Source: Clostridiaceae bacterium M8S5
Lineage (GTDB): Bacteria > Bacillota > Clostridia > Tissierellales > MCWD3
Length of the DNA: 64,000 bases
Reading direction: 5' to 3'
Assembly (NCBI GenBank): GCA_029227815.1
Contig: CP118523.1
Span: 310,001 to 374,000, forward strand
A model generated the notes under the pieces. The model searched no databases. It saw only the letters and a program-made list of their open reading frames with translations, and was not told where the DNA came from. Below, in pieces: positions 35,230-43,041 of the stretch. Made by a program: the position numbers and the translations under genes. Position 1 is the stretch's first letter. Each line of letters begins with the position of its first letter.

Positions 35230-35513
35230 ATGCATACATAAAAAGGAATTAAAAAGAAGAAATACAATCTATAGCACTGAGTTTTTTGATTAATTAAGAA
35301 AGGGCAATCAGTTTACTTAAAAATCGTCCTAAACTAGAGAATAAAGAATCAAATTTTATATTTAGTCGAGATATCAATTATGGTATTAAACTATTTATAT
35401 ATGTTCGTTGGTTCGCATAGAAAAAATAGTGCAATAGACAGCTAATATCATAACAAAATAATTTGGTATGAAGATATAGCAGTGTATTTTACAGATTTGA
35501 AAAGGAGAAGTAA
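35230..35513 (+). pseudogene. Decayed DUF1904 gene (tandem-duplicate copy)
   Basis: AAAGGAGG before an ATG at 35230 copies the ribosome site of the intact gene at 33617. The order of blocks is the same: a start like GCATACATAAAAA, AATACAATCTATAG, ATATGTTCGTTGGTT, AGACAGCTAATATCATAACAA, and a closing segment coding YEDIAVYFTDL. Small deletions and stops break the frame throughout. It keeps the same position relative to its downstream lipoprotein, proving duplication of the pair. Confidence 0.75.
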
Positions 35514-35515
35514 AG

Positions 35516-36361
35516 ATGAAAAAAAATATAGTATATGTAGTGGTACTTAGCATGTTATTTCTTATATCATGTAAAAGTATAGATAGTAATGCAGAAACTA
35601 ATACGACAGAGAAACCAAACAAAACGATACAAATAAACAAAACAAAAGAAACAGAATTATATACAGAGCTAGATAAACAATTTAATCTACATGACCAAGC
35701 AAATGTGCTTATCCGTAGACTTACACCTAAAAAATACTTGATAGGAATGGCAGATTCGTGTGATTATGCTACTGCTTCTTATGTCATGGATTATTTTATA
35801 TTTGACGTTGAATCACAAGAAAAAAAAGCTATAAAGCTTCCTACTCAATCAATTGAGAGAATATGGTATGTTGAAGAAGATGGATTGTTGGATTTTTATC
35901 TAAAGTACGAAGAACAAGGTGGATTTATTGGATTCCCACAAACTGCAAGGGTGAATATCAACACTGGTAAAGTGGAATCTACTAACAAATATGTGAAGTT
36001 AGGAAGTGATTATCAGCCATACGACCTTGGTGATGATGCTGGCAAAACAGTACTAGAAGATGTTGTTGCTCAAGAAGATAGTATTATTTTCAAAACTAGC
36101 GTAACACCTAAAATAAAGGTGATTTCTAAAGAAGCAAATCATATCGTAGTGGAAATAGAGAACTTTAACTATAATGAAAAGCTTCTTAAGAAAATTATTG
36201 ATAACAAGAACTATTTAAACTATAAGTGTTCTGATTACGTTGATTTAATGGGAATTAAACATACAGCTATAGATATAGAGCTTAATGGCAAAAAAGAGTA
36301 TACATGTGATTTTAAAACTGCAAAAAATGAATCAAGGAATTTAATAATTAGTTTTAAATAA
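35516..36361 (+). CDS. Lipoprotein of unknown function, paralogue 2
   Basis: Signal peptide and lipobox (IVYVVVLSMLFLISC) are followed by a hydrophilic Asn/Thr/Lys linker, then a domain matching paralogue 1 block by block: TELYTELDKQFNL, KKYLIGM, INTGKVESTNKYVKLGSDYQPYDLGDDAGKTVLEDV, and HTAIDIELNGKKEYTCDF. It differs mostly in the middle and in a deletion near residue 205. It is still intact although its DUF1904 partner has decayed. Surface protein, role unknown. Confidence 0.75.
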   Translation: MKKNIVYVVVLSMLFLISCKSIDSNAETNTTEKPNKTIQINKTKETELYTELDKQFNLHDQANVLIRRLTPKKYLIGMADSCDYATASYVMDYFIFDVESQEKKAIKLPTQSIERIWYVEEDGLLDFYLKYEEQGGFIGFPQTARVNINTGKVESTNKYVKLGSDYQPYDLGDDAGKTVLEDVVAQEDSIIFKTSVTPKIKVISKEANHIVVEIENFNYNEKLLKKIIDNKNYLNYKCSDYVDLMGIKHTAIDIELNGKKEYTCDFKTAKNESRNLIISFK

Positions 36362-36383
36362 TAAACTTAAAGATAAAAAGTTA

Positions 36384-36436
36384 AAGGAGAGTTTGGTTAT
36401 ATTGATATGGATAACTAAACCTCCTTATTGTTTTTT
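36384..36436 (+). terminator. Terminator after lipoprotein 2
   Basis: AAGGAGAGTTTGGTTAT (36384-36400) pairs with ATAACTAAACCTCCTT (36411-36426), followed by ATTGTTTTTTG. Confidence 0.8.
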
Positions 36437-36449
36437 GTGTTATTATTTA

Positions 36450-36580
36450 TTGACAAGTTTGCTTGCATCTGGCTTATAATCTTCGTAAGATTTGTTAGTA
36501 CTGAAGTTAAATCAACAACTGTAAGCACTATTAATCGACGGGAGCGCCAAAATGAAAGTACTTTTCTTCAGTATTACTAG
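36450..36580 (+). promoter_or_regulatory. Consensus promoter hexamers and possible structured leader or small RNA
   Basis: TTGACA (36450-36455) and TATAAT (36475-36480) are separated by 19 bases, long for sigma-A alone. Downstream, TTAGTACTGAAG (36495-36506) pairs with CTTCAGTATTACTAG (36566-36580), apart from a two-base bulge. The stem encloses about 60 bases with a GC-rich core (CGACGGGAGCGCC) unlike the surroundings. From 36581 to 36780 I see nothing else. Confidence 0.4.
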
Positions 36581-36780
36581 AATTAGATATGGAAATAGAT
36601 AAATGTACTTAGCTATTTATTCTGAATATGATTTTATCCATAATCAATGGTGTCCAACCATTTATTTGAAACCATTTTTTAGATAAACTCGTAAGCTCAT
36701 ACTGTCATACAATTTATGGTTACACATGTAGTTTAATGAAAAATAGATTGAGTTGGAACTTTTAAACTAAACTCTTCGTC

Positions 36781-36812
36781 AAACTAAGAGTAAAACAAAC
36801 TAAGAGTAAAAC
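36781..36812 (+). repeat. Two tandem 16-bp direct repeats before the secreted two-repeat gene
   Basis: AAACTAAGAGTAAAAC occurs twice in direct succession (36781-36796 and 36797-36812), then a partial AAATTGAG. They lie immediately before the ribosome site, so they may be a regulator-binding site or simple slippage. Confidence 0.6.
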
Positions 36813-36832
36813 AAATTGAGAGGAGAATGAAT

Positions 36833-37738
36833 ATGATTAAACCAATAATAGCTACTATAGGCATTGCGACAATTATAGGTGGTTCATTAGTAGGGTATGG
36901 AGTGACAAATGCACAAAATAATCAAAATAATCAAGTCAGAACTTGCCAAGTGTTTGAAGGCAATGTGGAGGCTATCTATAAGCCAACAGGAGAAATTCGT
37001 AAAATTCAGGGCAATAAGGTTTACTTATTGAATGGCGACATTGTAGAAGCCTTTGAAGTCAGTAATGCAGACGACTTTAAAAAAGGTCAATGGGTAAGAA
37101 TAATAGATGGTAAATTAGAAAAACTCGAAGAAAAATGTATTAGCTCACGTTTTACAACAATGGGTGAGTCTATTAAAGTGGCAACAGGAAAAATTAAGAG
37201 TAGCACAAAAGAACAGGTGACTATAGTAACGGATAAAGGAGAGCAGACCTTTACATATTTCACTGAGGAGCCTTTAAAAGTTGGAAGGAATGTTATTGTT
37301 GATTATGTAGCAAGAGATGGAAAAAAAGTTGTGATAAAAATATCAGAAGATTATTTTGTTAATAAAAATCTAGAAGGTGAGATTATCAAAATAAAAGGTA
37401 ATAAAGTAGACTTATTATCAGGCGATATTATCAAAACATATGAAGTAAGTAACGCAGGTGACTTTAAAGAAGGTCAAAATGTAGAAATTAAAGATGGTAA
37501 ATTAGAGGAAATATCAAAAGATAATTCAGGTGTAAAATTCAACACTTTAGGCGAGTTAATAACAGAAATCAAAGGCACTGTAAAGAGTAGTACAAAAGAA
37601 CAAGTTGTATTAACAACGAAAGATGGTGATTTAACTCTTACTTACTTTACAGATGAACCACTTAAAGTAAAGTCTGAGGTTACAGTAGGCTATGTAGTTA
37701 GAGAAAATGAAAAAATTGTAGTAAATATAAGTAAATAG
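36833..37738 (+). CDS. Secreted protein with two tandem ~130-residue repeats
   Basis: An N-terminal hydrophobic signal (IIATIGIATIIGGSLVGYGVTNA) is followed by two homologous halves. Each has a GNKVYLLNGDIVEAFEVSNADDF-type block (the second half reads GNKVDLLSGDIIKTYEVSNAGDF), then FTTMGE/FNTLGE, SSTKEQV and TYFTEEPLKV/TYFTDEPLKV. The repeat looks beta-rich, like small OB or barwin-type modules, but I know no named family. The ATG at 36833 is better spaced from GAGAGGAG than the one at 36827. Confidence 0.75.
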   Translation: MIKPIIATIGIATIIGGSLVGYGVTNAQNNQNNQVRTCQVFEGNVEAIYKPTGEIRKIQGNKVYLLNGDIVEAFEVSNADDFKKGQWVRIIDGKLEKLEEKCISSRFTTMGESIKVATGKIKSSTKEQVTIVTDKGEQTFTYFTEEPLKVGRNVIVDYVARDGKKVVIKISEDYFVNKNLEGEIIKIKGNKVDLLSGDIIKTYEVSNAGDFKEGQNVEIKDGKLEEISKDNSGVKFNTLGELITEIKGTVKSSTKEQVVLTTKDGDLTLTYFTDEPLKVKSEVTVGYVVRENEKIVVNISK

Positions 37739-37752
37739 TTCACATAAAAATT

Positions 37753-37784
37753 AGCAGAGTGTATGAAGCTCTGCTGATTTTATA
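37753..37784 (+). terminator. Terminator after two-repeat gene
   Basis: AGCAGAG (37753-37759) pairs with CTCTGCT (37769-37775), then GATTTTAT. Confidence 0.7.
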
Positions 37785-37995
37785 TAAAAAAGAAAGCCAC
37801 CGATCTGATATATCTAAAAAGTAATAGAGAACCTACATTTTTCTAGTCTTACCGATAGTGTTCTATTGAAAGGCGAATAAGATATAAACCTATTATGATG
37901 TTTGCAGTCTTAATTTACGCAAATATACGAGGAGTCAGAGTTGTTGGCAGAATTGTGGAGTTTTGTGAAGGAGACATAACTTAAAGAGAGAAGAA
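37785..37995. other. Gap without supported gene
   Basis: Only short frames are present. One short frame near 37927-37983 ends RGVRVVGRIVEFCEGDIT before a stop and may be a gene scrap, but it has no start or relatives I recognise. Confidence 0.3.
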
Positions 37996-38046
37996 AAAAC
38001 AGCTAGACCTAACAAGGATCATATATCCTTTTAATCTAGCTGTTTT
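37996..38046. terminator. Bidirectional terminator
   Basis: AAAACAGCTAGA (37996-38007) pairs with TCTAGCTGTTTT (38035-38046), with inner AAGGAT/ATCCTT. Serves converging genes. Confidence 0.85.
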
Positions 38047-38102
38047 AGTTATTCCTTTATATCACAGGCTAAAAGTTATTTACAAACCACACTTTCAACT
38101 TA

Positions 38103-38687
38103 TTATTTAACCTTATATTCTTTTTGAGCCCCAATTTTCTTTTGAACTTCTTCAAATTTAGAGCTTAGATATTTATTGTACTTTTTAAGCTTATCATAAT
38201 TTATGACAATAAGATTTTTTTGGTCTTTATCTGGCTTAAATCCATTGTTATCTAATTCTTTTAATACAGTGTTTTTAAGATCATCTCCCTTTAGATTTTC
38301 TAGCTTAGTTATATCAAAGCTTTCAGGGAATAAATCTAATATCAACATTTTGTGATTATCTTCAGTTAATGACATACCAACACCTAATATATGGTCAACC
38401 AAATAATTATGTAGGTGTACAAATGAAGCATCTATATTTGCTTTTTCAAGGTTTTCATCAATAACCTTAAATACTTCTTCAGGCATTGCACCTGCATTTA
38501 TTAGCTCTAGCACTGAAGGAGTGATATCTTTTTTTGGTTCGGGGTTTGCTTCTTTAACAGGTTGCTCCAAAGAACTTTCTTTTGCATTATCATCAGTTTT
38601 ATTTTTATCATCGGTTTTATCTTTAGAGCAGGCTGTACCTATAAGAGTAACTGCTATCAAGATTATTAGTAGATTTCTTTTTTTCAT
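38103..38687 (-). CDS. Lipoprotein with charged linker, unknown function
   Basis: This 194-residue protein has signal peptide LLIILIAVTLIGTAC with Cys at the lipobox, then a Lys/Asp-rich linker (KDKTDDKNKTDDNAK) and an all-alpha-looking domain from about residue 60 (SVLELINAGAMPEEVFKVIDENL, KKYNKYLSSKFEEVQ). It sits on the cell surface. Family not recognised. A decayed relative lies at 34920-35085, so this gene too took part in local duplication. GGAGGTAAG gives the start. Confidence 0.75.
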   Translation of the reverse strand: MKKRNLLIILIAVTLIGTACSKDKTDDKNKTDDNAKESSLEQPVKEANPEPKKDITPSVLELINAGAMPEEVFKVIDENLEKANIDASFVHLHNYLVDHILGVGMSLTEDNHKMLILDLFPESFDITKLENLKGDDLKNTVLKELDNNGFKPDKDQKNLIVINYDKLKKYNKYLSSKFEEVQKKIGAQKEYKVK

Positions 38688-38900
38688 ATACTATCTTACC
38701 TCCTATTGTGTTGTGTTTCCAAAAATAGCCTATTTTACTTATCATCATTAGTATATCAAACCAATTATAATAACTCAAATTAAGATATTATGACAAAAAG
38801 CTACTTGAGTATTAAATATAAATAGGTTCTCACTTTACTAAAAAAAGAAAAAATAATATAATGGTATGTATAAATATAAAAATAGTAAGGAAGTGGGAAC

Positions 38901-38948
38901 ATGATTATTAATAAATATGTAGTATTAGCAGTACGTCATGCAAAGTAA
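38901..38948 (+). CDS. Fifteen-residue leader peptide of the RNA methyltransferase
   Basis: ATG at 38901 behind AAGGAAGTGGG encodes MIINKYVVLAVRHAK and a TAA. Its last codons overlap hairpin segment 1 (38934-38944), which can pair with either of two downstream segments. A short peptide with its own ribosome site, overlapping competing hairpins upstream of an rRNA-methyltransferase-like gene, is the layout of erm attenuators. The call is from arrangement, not homology. Confidence 0.65.
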   Translation: MIINKYVVLAVRHAK

Positions 38949-39054
38949 AGATTATAGGCGGCATTTGCATGACGATGATATATAGCTGTCATTGTCCTTA
39001 TATAGCTGTACTATAAAATGTTACTTTGCTACCTCATAATATAATATGAAGGAG
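38934..39054 (+). promoter_or_regulatory. Competing-hairpin attenuator before the RNA methyltransferase
   Basis: CGTCATGCAAA (38934-38944) pairs perfectly with TTTGCATGACG (38964-38974). Alternatively GCAAAGTAA (38940-38948, the leader's last codons and stop) pairs perfectly with TTACTTTGC (39021-39029). ACCTCATA (39031-39038) can pair with the TATGAAGG ribosome site (39045-39052). Two copies of TATATAGCTGT (38979, 38999) lie between. Confidence 0.65.
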
Positions 39055-39062
39055 TAAATGAC

Positions 39063-39848
39063 GTGAATAGTAAAGCAATAGGATATAAACATCCAGTTAT
39101 AAAAAATATAAAAGAACTAAAAAAAGGGAAAAGAGAAAACAACTATCGGGTAGTATTAGAGGGAACTGCATTACATGAAAAATTACTAAAGACTGATGCG
39201 CAAATTGAAGAATTATTAGTCTGTAAATCATTAATTGAAACAGATATAGAGAATGATATAAAAGAAAGATGCATGAAACTTGCAAAACAGTGCTATTTTG
39301 TATCTGAGAAGATTATGAGTAATATCTGTGAAAAAGATAAACCACAACCATTACTCTCTATTTGTTACAAACAAATACCGGTTCTTAAAGAAAAGAAAAA
39401 AAGTTTTAAAAGAGTGGTAATTTTGGATGGTTTAGAAACTCCAGGTAATATTGGTTCAATATTTAGGAGTTGTGATGGAGCAGGAATAGATGCAATTTTA
39501 GTAGTTAATGAAAAGGCTAAAATAAATCAGTACAAGAGTATTAAATCTAGTATGGGAGGGATGATTTCCATACCATGGTTTTATTTTAATTCAGTAAAAG
39601 AATGTTACAAATGGCTACAGGAGAATGAATTTAAAATAATGTTAGCAGATCCTTATGGTAAAGATGTAATAGAAAATTTTAATGAAGAAGATAGGCTAGC
39701 TATAGTTGTAGGAAACGAAAGATATGGGCTATCTAAGGAATGGATAGCAGATATAAAAGTATCCATCCCTATGAATGGTATATGTGATTCTTTAAATGTT
39801 AGTATAGCAGCATCAATATTAATATACCAATTCAGATATAATAACTAA
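39063..39848 (+). CDS. SpoU/TrmH-family RNA 2'-O-methyltransferase
   Basis: This 261-residue protein has an N-terminal substrate-binding part (IKNIKELKKGKRENNYRVVLEG) and a SPOUT knot with all three motifs: LDGLETPGNIGSIFRSCDGAG, IVVGNERYGLS and IPMNGICDSLNVSIAASI. It should methylate a ribose 2'-OH in rRNA, using S-adenosylmethionine. Resistance methyltransferases such as TsnR and AviRb belong to this fold. The leader peptide and hairpins upstream suggest antibiotic induction rather than housekeeping. GTG start at 39063, behind GAAGGAG. Confidence 0.88.
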   Translation: MNSKAIGYKHPVIKNIKELKKGKRENNYRVVLEGTALHEKLLKTDAQIEELLVCKSLIETDIENDIKERCMKLAKQCYFVSEKIMSNICEKDKPQPLLSICYKQIPVLKEKKKSFKRVVILDGLETPGNIGSIFRSCDGAGIDAILVVNEKAKINQYKSIKSSMGGMISIPWFYFNSVKECYKWLQENEFKIMLADPYGKDVIENFNEEDRLAIVVGNERYGLSKEWIADIKVSIPMNGICDSLNVSIAASILIYQFRYNN

Positions 39849-39863
39849 AATTGATTAAACTAT

Positions 39864-39910
39864 AATACACACAAATTGACTTGTATGGTCTATATGTGTG
39901 TATTATTTTA
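39864..39910 (+). terminator. Terminator after methyltransferase
   Basis: AATACACACA (39864-39873) pairs loosely across a 21-base loop with TGTGTGTATT (39895-39904), then ATTTTA. Confidence 0.7.
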
Positions 39911-40025
39911 TGAACAGAAAGAAAAACAGGAAATAACTGAGTTGATATTATTTGATTATTTATAAGTGTATATATGGAACTTATACATTTTCTATATCAT
40001 AAAATGTTAAAAAGGGGTTTTTTGT

Positions 40026-40940
40026 ATGGGATTCTATTTCAATGATTATTATATGAATAATAATGATTCAAAACTATACGTCATGACTGAGAATGGGTTA
40101 GTTCCAGTAAGCGAGTTATCAAATCCTAATATGCCCATTAATTTTATGAAGCCTGTTAGTATTGTATTTCCTAAGGCAGATCCAAGATGGTATTATGAAG
40201 GATATCCAGGGACAGTATTAGCAGGTGATACAGTAGGAGATTTAATAGACTACATTCCTGTTAGTTTTTATGCAGTAAAAGATGAAAAACTGTATGTTGC
40301 CTTCCATCCAAACGAGAATTATGTAGGATATCTAAATACTGAGAAAGAACTTGTAAGTGATTTGCTAATAAATGGTGTTGAATATAAAAGAGGAGAGTAC
40401 GTATTTACTATATTATTAAGTAAAAATGCACCACAAGCGGTTGGTAGTAGATTATATAACACTTCTTATTGGACATTATTATCAGAAGTATCAAACATAC
40501 ATCCAGGGCAGACCATTCAAAAGTCTGTGTCAATATCATCAGGAGTTTCAACATTAGAAGGAAAGATATTATCAGTTGCTGTAGGGTCAAAAGCTGGTTT
40601 AAAAATAGGATTTTCAGGATCGGCAATATCTGCGGAGCTATCAGCTAGTTTAAGCAGATCGCTATTAAGATATGTTACTATATCAACAAAGTTCACTGTT
40701 ACAGATGTTATCAATTTTCCAGCTCAACCAAAGCCTCAAAGAGCAGCACTGTATCAGTTTTCAGAGAGATTCAAAATAATACCAGGTAACGCAATTTATA
40801 AATGGAGAGATTATTTAAATAGTAAAGTTGATGATAACGCTAAGTTTTATAGTTCTAGATTTGTAAGTAGAATTGAGCTACCACCTTTTGATTATTTAAG
40901 TAGGTATTTCGCTACATCTTTTGTTGTTGAACCAGATTAG
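40026..40940 (+). CDS. Unknown Ser/Gly-rich beta protein, possible pore-forming toxin-like
   Basis: This 304-residue protein has no signal peptide and no family I can name. The centre (residues 160-235) alternates Ser/Thr/Gly with hydrophobic residues (SISSGVSTLEGKILSVAVGS, SGSAISAELSASLSRSLL, then TISTKFTVTD). That resembles amphipathic beta-hairpins of aerolysin-type pore formers. The N-terminus is Tyr/Asn/Pro-rich. AAAAAGGGG precedes the ATG. It is monocistronic with a strong terminator. The toxin idea is inference; a structural or spore-surface protein is equally possible. Confidence 0.55.
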   Translation: MGFYFNDYYMNNNDSKLYVMTENGLVPVSELSNPNMPINFMKPVSIVFPKADPRWYYEGYPGTVLAGDTVGDLIDYIPVSFYAVKDEKLYVAFHPNENYVGYLNTEKELVSDLLINGVEYKRGEYVFTILLSKNAPQAVGSRLYNTSYWTLLSEVSNIHPGQTIQKSVSISSGVSTLEGKILSVAVGSKAGLKIGFSGSAISAELSASLSRSLLRYVTISTKFTVTDVINFPAQPKPQRAALYQFSERFKIIPGNAIYKWRDYLNSKVDDNAKFYSSRFVSRIELPPFDYLSRYFATSFVVEPD

Positions 40941-40965
40941 AAGTTTTATTTATATAAATTAGAAA

Positions 40966-41014
40966 AGCATCTGTTTTTTCGTAGTAGTAATTATAAAACA
41001 GATGCTGTTTTTTT
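40966..41014 (+). terminator. Strong terminator
   Basis: AGCATCTGTTTT (40966-40977) pairs with AAAACAGATGCT (40995-41006), then seven or more Ts. Confidence 0.88.
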
Positions 41015-41086
41015 GTGCTTATAGTTGACAGAATAGTATTATTTTAGCACAATATTAGACTGAGTACAAAAAAAGAGGTGAATAAA

Positions 41087-41308
41087 ATGGACAGTAAATT
41101 AAGTCGTATGGATAGAAAAAGGGTAAAGACAAAGATATATTTAGATGAGATGTGCAGATTTGCTAAAAAAGCAAGCAAGGCGGGAAATGATGTAGACTTT
41201 AAGATATATGACGGCATGGTACATTGTTTTCTATATTTGCCTGTACCAGAGGGGATAAAAGCACTTGATGAGATAAGTATGTATATACGAAAACAACTTA
41301 ATACTTAG
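41087..41308 (+). pseudogene. Internally deleted alpha/beta-hydrolase (esterase) remnant
   Basis: Residues 18-73 (IYLDEMCRFAKKASKAGNDVDFKIYDGMVHCFLYLPVP...ALDEISMYIRKQL) are the last 55 residues of an HSL-type esterase: the cap helix, the catalytic His in GMVHCF and the final helix. The nucleophile elbow and catalytic Asp are missing. A ribosome site and ATG at 41087 directly precede a short unrelated or N-terminal stub. The simplest history is an in-frame internal deletion; the product cannot be an active esterase. Confidence 0.65.
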
Positions 41309-41315
41309 ACAATAA

Positions 41316-41355
41316 AACAGAGCCGATTTTTTATTAAAAATGCTCTGTTATTTTT
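41316..41355. terminator. Terminator between converging genes
   Basis: AACAGAGC (41316-41323) pairs with GCTCTGTT (41342-41349), then ATTTTTTG. It overlaps the last codon of the DUF116 gene. Confidence 0.75.
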
Positions 41356-42481
41356 TGCCGAGAATATATAATAATCTATCCATATTGATGTCTGTTTCAA
41401 TATCGTTTGCTAGCCAGTGCTTACAACCACAATAATCCAACAAAACACATTGTGGTATAAAACCCATGTCTTTAGCTTTCCATCCTCCAGATATTAAATT
41501 CAATACACACGCTACACCAATTATACCAATACTTGAATTATCACTATTACTATCTTTAAATATAGAAGATTCATGAGGAATCATATATACTTGAAAGTGC
41601 TGTTTTTTACCTAACTGTGTGTATTTGCTTATATTACAATGATTTGAGCAATGTAAGCATACGTAACCTTTATTAGTTTTTTTTGCCTTACAGTTTTTAC
41701 TTTTCTTCATGCAAGCAGGTAAAAATAAGAGTTTTACCTCTGATAGCTGGAAGCTATCTCTATAAGCTCTATTCATGATTTCTGCACCAACCATATTGAG
41801 ATGGTATTCTACTCTTTTACGTCCACAAAAGATATAGTCCTCTCTGAGTTTGTAGTTTTTATATACACCTTTATGAAATTGTTCAACATTTTTAGTGTAG
41901 CATCCTAAAATTTTATCACTTTGTAATTCAAACCATGTAGCTAAATTATGTGCGGTTTTTAATATAGAAGATACTTCATTATTTGTTTTATGGAGACAAT
42001 AATCTTTCCATCTAGAGATTCTTTTAACTTCCTGCTTGAATTCACCACTTGCTGTTAGCCAGCCTATAAGTTTTGAGAATTCTTCTATAGAAAATTTGGA
42101 TTTTATATTATTTTCTTTAGAAAGAAATGTTGATAGTAGTTTACTTCTAAAATAATCTGCAAATTTCTTTAACGTTTCATTCTCTCTAGAACTAGCAAGC
42201 CGTGATAGTATAAACTTAGGGGTATTATTTAAAGCAATAGCTCTTTTCAAATAGATATTCCAAAGTACACCTATCACTAATAGCTCTAAAAGATACTCTT
42301 CATCACTTCTTAACGATTCTAGGTTGTTATCAGAGAGGTAACTTTTAAAGCCTTTTATATAAAAACTTCCACTTTTTTGTAACCTCTGAGTGACGATATC
42401 TGTAAAGCTCGATATATTATTATAATAATTATTGGAGTTATTTCCATAACCACACAGAGAATAAATATTATTTTCAAGCAT
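41348..42481 (-). CDS. DUF116 family protein
   Basis: This 377-residue protein has a C-terminal DUF116 domain: LFLPACMKKSKNCKAKK, YVCLHCSNHCNISKY, GVACVLNLISGGWKAKDMGFIPQCVLLDYCGCKHW. Eight or more conserved cysteines suggest an Fe-S or zinc site. The N-terminal 200 residues are helical and not recognised. No tested function is known to me. The start follows TAGGAGAG. It stands alone, read toward the esterase remnant. Confidence 0.85.
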   Translation of the reverse strand: MLENNIYSLCGYGNNSNNYYNNISSFTDIVTQRLQKSGSFYIKGFKSYLSDNNLESLRSDEEYLLELLVIGVLWNIYLKRAIALNNTPKFILSRLASSRENETLKKFADYFRSKLLSTFLSKENNIKSKFSIEEFSKLIGWLTASGEFKQEVKRISRWKDYCLHKTNNEVSSILKTAHNLATWFELQSDKILGCYTKNVEQFHKGVYKNYKLREDYIFCGRKRVEYHLNMVGAEIMNRAYRDSFQLSEVKLLFLPACMKKSKNCKAKKTNKGYVCLHCSNHCNISKYTQLGKKQHFQVYMIPHESSIFKDSNSDNSSIGIIGVACVLNLISGGWKAKDMGFIPQCVLLDYCGCKHWLANDIETDINMDRLLYILGKK

Positions 42482-42669
42482 CTAAATCTCTCCTATATTG
42501 TATGATACTGTTATTATAACATGTTTATAATATGTTGGGTAGTAATAAGGCTTTTGCATAAACTTATATAATACAATTCTATGATATTTGTATATACAAT
42601 TAGAATCTATTTTAGTAAAATTATAATAATTAGATATTGCTTCTAAAATAAACAAATAGGTGTGTTATC

Positions 42670-42860
42670 ATGAATATTTATAAGAATATAATTAACGAGA
42701 CAGTAGAATATATAGAAGAAAATATTCACGATAAATTATCTCTAAAAGTAATTTTACAGAAACTTAACATTTAACGTATCCTTATTTCATTTAAAAAAAT
42801 GTCTAAGAATATTGTTGGTAAAACAATATAACTATGTAGAAAATTATACATTAGCGTATT
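42670..42860 (+). pseudogene. Decayed AraC-family regulator fragment
   Basis: The frame from ATG 42670 reads NIYKNIINETVEYIEENI then DKLSLKVILQKLNI and stops. That is the first AraC helix-turn-helix. After the stop, the same frame gives ISFKKMSKNIVGKTI, resembling the second half (usually LFKKMTGKSL). The rest is gone. The intact relatives in this window are at 53793 and 63224. Confidence 0.6.
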
Positions 42861-42898
42861 GGAAATCAGTCAGATATCTAGATGACGTTTACATCTAA

Positions 42899-42928
42899 TC
42901 TAAGAGTCTTTATGAGGCTCTTTTTTAA
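42899..42928 (+). terminator. Short terminator
   Basis: TAAGAGTC near 42901 pairs with GGCTCTTTTTTA after a TTTATGA loop. It probably served the lost AraC gene. Confidence 0.55.
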
Positions 42929-42936
42929 TAAATAAA

Positions 42937-42951
42937 TGATAATAATTATCA
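42937..42951. promoter_or_regulatory. Perfect Fur box
   Basis: TGATAATAATTATCA matches the 7-1-7 Fur consensus at every position. It ends eight bases before the -35 of the metal-transport operon. Confidence 0.75.
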
Positions 42952-42958
42952 AAATCAT

Positions 42959-42986
42959 TGCATTATAAATCTTTATGTATTATAAT
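42959..42986 (+). promoter_or_regulatory. Promoter of the metal-transport operon
   Basis: TTGCAT (42959-42964), a 16-base spacer, and TATAAT (42981-42986). Start of transcription would be near 42993. Confidence 0.65.
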
Positions 42987-43013
42987 TATATTAAGCAGTA
43001 GATTAAAAAAATA

Positions 43014-43029
43014 TTAAGGCATACCTTAA
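43014..43029. promoter_or_regulatory. DtxR-like operator palindrome
   Basis: TTAAGGCATACCTTAA has perfect TTAAGG/CCTTAA arms and lies about 20 bases after the predicted start of transcription, just before the regulator's ribosome site. It resembles the TTAGG-N4-CCTAA core recognised by DtxR-family repressors and is well placed for autorepression. Confidence 0.6.
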
Positions 43030-43041
43030 AAGGAGAAAGTC

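Noticed and set aside
36512..36550. CAACTGTAAGC looked like part of a cobalamin riboswitch
   Set aside because: The B12 box, the GCCACTG element and the long peripheral stems are missing, and the gene downstream has no cobalamin link.
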